Source of the DNA: Adiantum capillus-veneris
Taxonomy: Eukaryota > Streptophyta > Polypodiopsida > Polypodiales > Pteridaceae
Length of the DNA stretch: 64,000 bases
Direction of reading: 5' to 3'
Assembly: GCA_014529385.2 (NCBI GenBank)
Contig: CM043963.1
Span: 73,511,912 to 73,575,911 of the forward strand
In this document: piece after piece, positions 57,478 through 64,000 of the stretch
Layout: every line of letters starts with the position of its first letter
Position numbering within the stretch: position 1 is the first letter of the stretch
Translations under genes and position numbers: made by a program
Notes under the pieces: model-generated
What the model saw: the letters and a program-made list of their open reading frames with translations, nothing else
What the model was told of the DNA's origin: nothing
Database searches by the model: none

Positions 57478-58650
57478 TGTTAACTGAGCCGATGTCAGTT
57501 AACAGGAGCTGCTAAAGACCGAAGCCTTATGAATACACATTGAAGATGAATATGAAGAAGTAGGGAAGATTGGAGTTAAAACGTTTTTCACATTTTCCCA
57601 AAATGGCCATGTATTGTAATTTCCTGATTTATTTAGCCATTGTGATAATTGTAACGTGTTACGGGCTAAATAAGAGTTTCAAGATGTAAAGAATAGGTTA
57701 GTTAGTGTGCCTAGGTTGCAGATACAGTAAGTTATGGAGCCTCAAAGGTCTTGGGCACCCAGACATTGCACATTTTAAACCTTGGCTAAGGTATAAAAGC
57801 CAATTTTTGTAACTTTGGACCTAAGGTTTGGATAATGAAAGTGAGTGTACGCTGCAATACAGTCCTTTGAGCTCTTTTTTGTTTCAATCTTTTGTGTCTC
57901 CCTCATGCGGTGTTGCATTGCAAATCTGAGCATACCAACATACTTGCAAGTGAAAGCTCTCTCTTTCTACGTAAGTTTCTTGTGATGAAATTGTGGTTTT
58001 ATTCATGCCCATCTACTAGCTATTTTCATTCCCTACGCACAATACATGCATTTAAACTAGTTTTTGACCATAGGAATAGATAGAGCACATCCTAAGGGAG
58101 CTATAGAGTGCTTCAGATTTTGAAACCGATTGACCTAAAATAGGATGTTTACCTTATGCACGCGATTTTGTCCAAGTGTCAAAAATGACATTTGAGCACA
58201 TGAGAGAGTTGAGGATACTCTGCACATTCTAGGTAGTAAGTTTTGTCGCATATGGAGTACTATAACTACATGAAATCAACATATTATGCTTCGGTATACA
58301 TGTTGTTTATCTTAGGCATGATTTTGCCATAGTGTCAAAAATCACTTTCTCAGCACATAGGGATGTTGAGGATACTCTGCACATGCTAGGCATTAAGTTT
58401 CGTTGCAATCGGAGCACCGTAGCTATACCAATTCATCAGATCAAGCTTGCGATAAGGAAAGTGGCTTTTGGTGTTTGACACACACATGATACCGATCTAA
58501 GTGAGAGCACACTAGACTTGGGTTTTCTGATATATTAACTATCTCTGGTAGCCTCCATGCACTACAGCTATGTCCCACAGATTGACATTTTATGTCTGTG
58601 GTTCTCACTCTACTAGCATCAATATGGTAAGGCTTGGCAGTCGGCCAACA
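57478..58650 (+). repeat. Probable 5' LTR of element H
   Basis: Ends GGCCAACA just before the primer-binding site. Contains a TATA box (57792-57799) and two diverged direct copies of a ~125-bp block starting GTTTAYCTTA (58147 and 58304), sharing TGTCAAAAAT and TTGAGGATACTCTGCACAT. The start is not firmly established. Confidence 0.5.
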
Positions 58651-58653
58651 TTT

Positions 58654-58672
58654 TGGCGCCATTGTCGAGGAC
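58654..58672 (+). other. Primer-binding site of element H
   Basis: TGGCGCCATTGTCGAGGAC follows the LTR by three bases. It is close to TGGCGCCGTTGCCGGGGA, the site common in plant Tat/Athila-type gypsy elements. Confidence 0.8.
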
Positions 58673-60385
58673 AAGGCAACCTAGACTAGAGAAAAACCCA
58701 AAGCATTTACTTGAATTTCCATTATTTCCTCTAGTTTTGGCTACAGTAACACATTTTCCGACTTTATCACGGCTGAGAGTGCTTGAGAGTAGGGATACTA
58801 GATAAGAAACTCGACAGCTTTAGTTTAGTAGCACTGATTAGGTGAAGGATCCTTGAGACTAGCTGGTGGTCGATAAGGGTATCACCTAAGTAGGAAGTAG
58901 AGATTTGAGATTGAAAGTTGAATTTTCCACTTTCTGCACTCTTTTTTCCATGTTCAGTAGGAGTGGCATAAGTAGAAAACCATTAGGATTTCATATGATC
59001 TAAGGTGGATTGAAGCCTAAGATAGACAATGGCTTGTGGGATTGAAACGAAGAAATTGAACTTGCAAGGTGGTAGACCAACTTGTTTAGACCATCCCCAT
59101 TGATTTTGGAAACATTTGGATCACTAAAACACTTCGTTAAGTCCAAAATTGGACAAAACCGTAGACTTCATATAGAAAATCAAGAAGGAAAAGTCAAAAT
59201 CAAGCTAAAATTTGAAACCAGGGTGTGGATAAATCCTAAAACTTATAAGAAAATCAATTTGTGAAGAAAAAAATGAAACACGTCAAAATCTGGCAGAGTT
59301 TTATCTTAGGTGCACCAAAGATAAAAATCTCTCTAGAGAGTGTATTTTGCCATAATTTCAACTCACAGGGTCTATTTAGAACATAATACAACTCCTCAGC
59401 AAGTTTCATCAAATTTGGAGCTATGCAAGGGTAAAAACACCAAGAAAATTGAAAACCTTGACTACAGGATCGAAAAGGGTGAAAAACACTAGTAAATTGC
59501 CCAAACTTTGTGAAACTTATTGAACAAGCTTGAAATCACATATAAGAATCTACACAAGTCACGTCGGTCAAAAACTATGTTGAAACAAGGAAAATTTTAT
59601 CTTAGGCGCACTGAAGATAAAATTTTCACCAGAACGGTAATTTTCTTGATTTGACACCAGGATTGCATGTAAAAGCCCATGAAAAGCATCTTGGAAAAAA
59701 ATCCCGTGAAATAGTGAAAATTTATATTATGCGCGTCGAAGATAAATTTTTCACTAGAAATGTGATTTTTTTTATTTTGACACCAATGTTAGCTTTGTCT
59801 TATCATAGGAACCATATTCAAGTGGTCAATGTTCAAAATTTGAATAATTTATCTTAGGCTAAATTCTCTACTAAATTATCTACTAGAAAGGTGATTCTTT
59901 TATTTTGACACTAGGGTTAGCTTTTTCTTATCATAAGAACCCTATTCAAGTTGTCAAAGTTCAAAATTTGAAGAATTTATCTTAAGCGCACATAAGATAA
60001 ACTATCTACCAGAAAGGTGTTTTTGGCAAAATTTTCATTGACATAGCTTGCATTGAACATTATAGAGTTCTTGAGCAAGTTTGAACAACTTTGAAGCTAT
60101 GTAAAGACTTGAAACACCAAAACAGATAGAAACCTTCAAGACGGGACAAAAAAGGGATGGTAAACCACTCACATATAGTTCAAACTTTGTGAAACTCAGT
60201 GGGGAGACTCTTGAAACTACATGTAAAAACCTAGGAAACTCGCCTTGGGCCAAAATCTCTTGAAATAGTAAAATTTTATCTTTTGTGCTCCAAAGATAGC
60301 TTGTTATCACCAAGGGTACATGTGATTGCAAATCAAGCTATTTAGAGTCATAGTTTTTCATCGTTTCAAATTCTAATGCATTTGA
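58673..60385 (+). other. Long leader of element H
   Basis: About 1.7 kb of A/T-rich non-coding DNA between primer-binding site and the first coding similarity. Its second half is the palindrome array given separately; the first half shows nothing recognisable. Confidence 0.65.
59290..60305 (+). repeat. Six-unit array with TTTATCTTAGGCGC...AAGATAAA palindromes
   Basis: Hairpin-forming motifs begin at about 59299, 59594, 59718, 59847, 59976 and 60272 (spacings 295, 124, 129, 129, 296). The centre is mostly GGCGCAC or a variant; the fourth copy is degenerate. Between them recur ACTAGAAAGGTGATT and TATTTTGACACYA, and the outer units share GCAAGTTT and GGAGCTATG-like text. The LTR of the same element has the half-motif GTTTATCTTAGGC at 58304. 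Confidence 0.85.
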
Positions 60386-60531
60386 TCTAGAGTTGCCCAA
60401 CTTTTGTGTGTCTAGAAAGTATTCAACTACCATAGCTGCTTGGGCACAAGCAACTTGTCAACCTGAGAAGGAGAAATTTTATCATGCAACAAAAGAATCT
60501 GTGAGGGGACAGCTTTACAGACCAACACAAC

Positions 60532-61772
60532 ATGGACTTGAGTCGAGCCGAGAGTTCAAGCAAACCAGAGCTAGTCAATGGAAATAGCAAAGGCATAAAT
60601 GCGATAGAGCAAATTTTACAGGTTTATAACTACAATGGAGATAAGGTTTTGTGTAATGATTTAGAAGGCCATAGGTATCTTATGAGCAGCAAAAGTAGCA
60701 TAGAAGACACGATCCTATTGATTAGAGTAAATCCATCTCTAAAAACTCCTAGATGTTCACAGACTTTAATGGAGCCAGATATCGCAAACTCAATGATGAC
60801 GTGCAGATGGATGTGCTAAAAATTGATCCAAGCAGTTATCCAGACATCTTCACAAGTCAGCAAACCATACAGTTGGTGCATATGAAATCATGATTGTTGT
60901 ACATGGATTACAATGGTCAGATCTATCGGCGAGAGCCAGAAATGGAACATCCAACAGACCAACCAATAGAATCCAATCTAATTGGAGACCCAAGTCAAAC
61001 ATGGTACAAAGGTCAAGATGGAGCAGTCTATAGCTTGATGCTCAGTGTTCTAAAAGAAGAAGCTAACAAATTTGCAAGTACAAGAGCAAAGACTTCTCAA
61101 CAAGAGCTTACAATGGATGAACCAATCGAAATACCACCAGTAATGGTGTGTTGCTCTGATTGTGGAAGGAAAGGTAGACATTTCCCAGAGGATTGTCCAA
61201 TAAATCCAGCCAATCGGGACACGGGAACCGCAAAGCAAATCATGGAGCAAATTTGAAATATGAATCCTGATGTAAGTGCCTCAAACTCATGATTATTGAT
61301 GCAACCAGATGTTTATGCATTACCATTAGAAGCACTGATAAAAGCACAGGCACATGAAAAGCTTAAAATTGATTCTTTGAACAAAAAATTCCTATGTGAA
61401 TTTGGTCAAAGTGTCCAGATATCACCGAAGGTTGAAAAGAGCATTAGAATTGCAAATGATTTTTCATCCGCTACCACTAGTGTGCATATTTCACAAGTCT
61501 ATGGGACACATCAAAGGGAATGATGTTAGCATTGTATGGTATACATAATTCATATGCACACTATGTATATGTTCAAAAAGGATCGACCAGTGTTTGAAAG
61601 GCTCAGATACCAACTCATAGAAGTGCATCCAGTGATATATCAAGTAGGATGGTTCATTTTAGAGGATAGAATCTATTATGGCCCATCCTCTCTAGACATG
61701 AATGATATTACCCCAATGAACCTAGAAATCTGTTTAGAGCCAAACTCTCCCCCATCGAAAATTAAGCTTTGA
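60532..61772 (+). pseudogene. Gag-like region of element H
   Basis: Open pieces at 60532-60819, 60894-61256, 61296-61523 and 61536-61772 (plus strand, the last three in one frame). The only diagnostic motif is a zinc knuckle CSDCGRKGRHFPEDC near 61145-61190, with one extra residue compared with CX2CX4HX4C. A typical Retrotrans_gag core is not evident. Position after the leader and before protease-like frames supports Gag; the family assignment is weak. Confidence 0.5.
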
Positions 61773-62325
61773 TGTTGTGACCAAACCATCATATACTTTG
61801 ACCAAAACAGTCATAGTTTAAGACGAGAGTCTAAGATCTATGATGCCTTGGGTCTTAAAACCACAGAAGCTCGTATTAAAGGCGACCCATGGGAAATACA
61901 ATATTAGAGTGAAGATAATGCTATCTACAACTTGACTTGGGGAATTTATTTGTCATGTTTCATGTAGGTACATAAAAAAGTATGCAAAAGGTTTCCAAAT
62001 GCCACACATCAACAATGCTACACATAATATGCCTTCACAATCCCAAAAGGTAAGATTAGACTAGAGCCAAATAGTTTTGAGCTCTCATCATAGAGAAAGC
62101 TTTAGTGATCACCCTAGGAAGGGGGGAGTTGTAAATTCATCAAACTCAGCTCTTGTACCTGAAAACACAACATCATTTAGAATCCCTAGAGCTTCTAACC
62201 ATCCCTCTTCAAATCAAAAGCCATTAAAAGACCATATGGTTTTTGAAAGTTCCTAGTTGATCCAAATTCACGTAAAATATGATGACAAGCACTAGTATGA
62301 AGATCATCAAGGACAAAAGTTTCAG
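61773..62325 (+). other. Broken interval between gag-like and protease-like frames of element H
   Basis: All frames are short. No domain recognised; probably decayed polyprotein linker. Confidence 0.5.
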
Positions 62326-63324
62326 TTGACTTCCTCAAGACAAAGTCAAGAGCCAACAAATAAAATAGCGTTCAAGCAATTGCATGGGACCAAGCTCACA
62401 TCTGATACATGGATACAAATGGCAATGAATATCAGCAGGTTCACGACCTTGTACAAACCCCCTACAGATGGCCAAATTGAAGTCAAAGATTATTTCAAGA
62501 TGATGCAAAGCCTCGAGCTGCCAAAACAGGTGACAGATAGGTCAAAATCAAAGGAATCTAAAGCTCAAAAGTCTACACAAAGGTCACACCAAAATCCCTC
62601 CAAAGAGATAGATTCTACCAAAAAGTACAGTGGATCTTCTAAGATCAAAAGTTACTCAAATGCAGGCAGACAATGCTCAACAGTTGCAAGCAAAAGGTGC
62701 GGTATCACAGTCAAAAATGAGTCAACATCAACTGAAACAGATGACCAAAGCAAAGAAGTTGCAGAAAAAGTTCAACCCAAGGATACCACCACAACTAGAC
62801 CAGTAAATTCTAAAAGAAACCTTGAGAATATCAAGTGCAACATCACTGGTGAACATGAAGCAAAGCTCTCAAGTGAAGTAAAGCTAGATTATCAACTAAG
62901 CAAGAACCTCATGTCTTTTTTCACTTGGAAGAAATGTAGCTAACCACAACTAGAAGATGCACTTGAATTCATTCCCAAAACTGTAAACAAACAAGAAGAA
63001 TGTTGCGGAATCATCTTCACCGCCATTCAAGTAGGTTCACATATCATCATAGCTCAATTCCATGTGGTAACAGCGAAAGATGTACCATATAACATCATAA
63101 TGGGAATGCCAATGGCCCAAAAGATTTTAGAGATATGGAGTTCGAACAAGATGAAGACTTCAAAGACAACAAAGAATGGAGACCAAGACTGGTCACCCAC
63201 GGATTATAGCACAAAGTCCTTGAGTAAAACCCAAATGGAGACGGAGCCAAAGCAAAGTTTATTGAAGATAAATCATCTCCAACCAACAGAACCTCCAAAG
63301 AGCTTGAAGTTGATCAAGCTATAA
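62326..63324 (+). pseudogene. First retropepsin-like region of element H
   Basis: One frame interrupted by a TAA at 62941-62943 and ended by a TAA at 63322 (both possible CAA-to-TAA changes). A Lys/Ser-rich stretch precedes IIFTAIQVGSHIIIAQFHVV and AKDVPYNIIMGMPMAQK, the C-terminal half of a gypsy protease (ILGRPW position). The Asp-Ser/Thr-Gly site is not recognisable; LSSEVKLDY lies where it is expected. Confidence 0.55.
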
Positions 63325-63499
63325 CAAGGGCAGTTCAAACAGAGCAAAGAGCAACCATGGAAGCTAGCTCAGAAAGAGCCACCAAGGGAAAGAGTACAAA
63401 AGAACGAGGTTACTGATAACCAAGAAGCAATAAGAAGTCCAAAGGCCAATCACTCATTGTCAATTGAATCAACTGATGTAAGCCAGATTGGAAAACAAA

Positions 63500-64000
63500 G
63501 TCTCCACTCACCTTCCATAGAGACACATTTAGATCAAGATGAGACCATGGAAAAAGCAGGACAGAAATCTTCAATAGAATTGTCAATGAGGATAGCTATA
63601 GTCCTCAGTAGTGCAAATGGAGCAAGTGTCAGATGCAATGCTCTACTGGATAAAGAAGAAGAGGGAAATATGGTTTCAGTGAACATCCAAAGAATTCTAG
63701 AGATTACTCCATTCAAAAAGGACAATAAAATAATTCTAGGTATGGTTGCAAGTCAAAAAGAAATGGTTGTTGTCCTTAGCTTCCAAAAGAATGAAGAGCA
63801 GCTAAACTTTCAAGTGAAGTCTCCAAAAGACATGCTTGCAAATTTCATCCTTGGACATCAATGGTTAGACCAGCACAAGGCCTACAAAGCAGATACAATG
63901 GTGATACTCTCTTTTGCAAGAGGTAGCCATCAACACTTTACAGGTACTGCTATTGTTGGATTCAGAGTTGCAGAAGTCACACAAGAATCGATGACAAATC
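63500..64000 (+). pseudogene. Second retropepsin-like region of element H (runs off window)
   Basis: Same frame as the first region. SVRCNALLDKEEEGNMVSV stands where a protease has ALLD[ST]GAxxN, and NFILGHQWLDQHKAYKAD matches the C-terminal LGxxWL motif. The Asp is kept but Ser/Thr-Gly is Lys-Glu. Continues past 64000. Confidence 0.55.

Larger units (their letters stand above)
57478..64000 (+). mobile_element. Gypsy retrotransposon H (Tat-like), 5' part, runs off the window
   Basis: Plus strand. LTR with TATA box TATAAAAG at 57792-57799 and end GGCCAACA at 58650, primer-binding site at 58654, a 1.7-kb repeat-bearing leader, then gag-like and protease-like frames to the window end. The LTR start is uncertain (TGTTAACTGAG at 57478 is a guess). 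Premature stops (for example TAA at 62941 and 63322) show decay. Confidence 0.65.

Overview
The window is nuclear DNA of a land plant. A spliced gene of the plant PI-PLC X-domain-like family sits at the left edge, and almost everything else is LTR retrotransposon or CACTA transposon sequence of plant type, with long (GT)n, (GA)n and (CT)n microsatellites. The species cannot be fixed from the sequence. There are no rRNA, tRNA, CRISPR or prokaryotic features.

Layout. (1) 2-2738 (+): three 3'-side exons of the PLC-like gene, with a duplicated block in the first visible intron and a tRNA-like SINE candidate in the second. (2) 4167-37207 (-): a nested stack of retroelements. Gypsy element A has LTRs at 4167-4543 and 36826-37207 and a perfect 5-bp target duplication, TGTAG. 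It was split in its gag leader by a giant gypsy element B, 11015-36499, with target duplication GGGAC/GGGAT. B was in turn hit by an intact, very young Copia element (18219-23863, target duplication AATGC) and by a 2.67-kb solo LTR (26541-29207, target duplication ATAG). LTR divergence falls from about 10% (A) to about 5% (B) to zero substitutions (Copia), in agreement with the nesting order. (3) 37208-39000: a decayed Copia RT fragment and an unidentified decayed plant reading frame. (4) About 38990-51874 (-): a degenerate chromovirus-like gypsy G, split in its RT by gypsy F (42053-50500, target duplication TATCT). (5) 51780-52002: a long imperfect hairpin made by inverted duplication of a G gag fragment. 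(6) About 52003-56495 (-): a CACTA (En/Spm) transposon with a TNP2-type transposase. (7) About 57478 to the window end (+): a second Tat-like gypsy, H, with LTR, primer-binding site, a long leader and the start of its coding region.

Element B is the most unusual object. With its insertions removed it is about 17.2 kb. Its pol carries two integrase zinc-binding (H2C2) modules in tandem, and the same reading frame continues past integrase into a second aspartic-protease-like domain and a tail of W-I-P-K-like repeats. Then comes a non-coding zone with four 24-bp palindromes spaced about 250-290 bp, whose half-site is also in its LTRs, and finally a roughly 1,150-codon coiled-coil ORF just before the polypurine tract. 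Element H has an analogous array of different palindromes, again spaced about 295 or 128 bp, in its leader, and two retropepsin-like segments. The premature stops that I checked in A, B and H can all be explained by C-to-T or G-to-A transitions, as expected from decay of methylated repeats.
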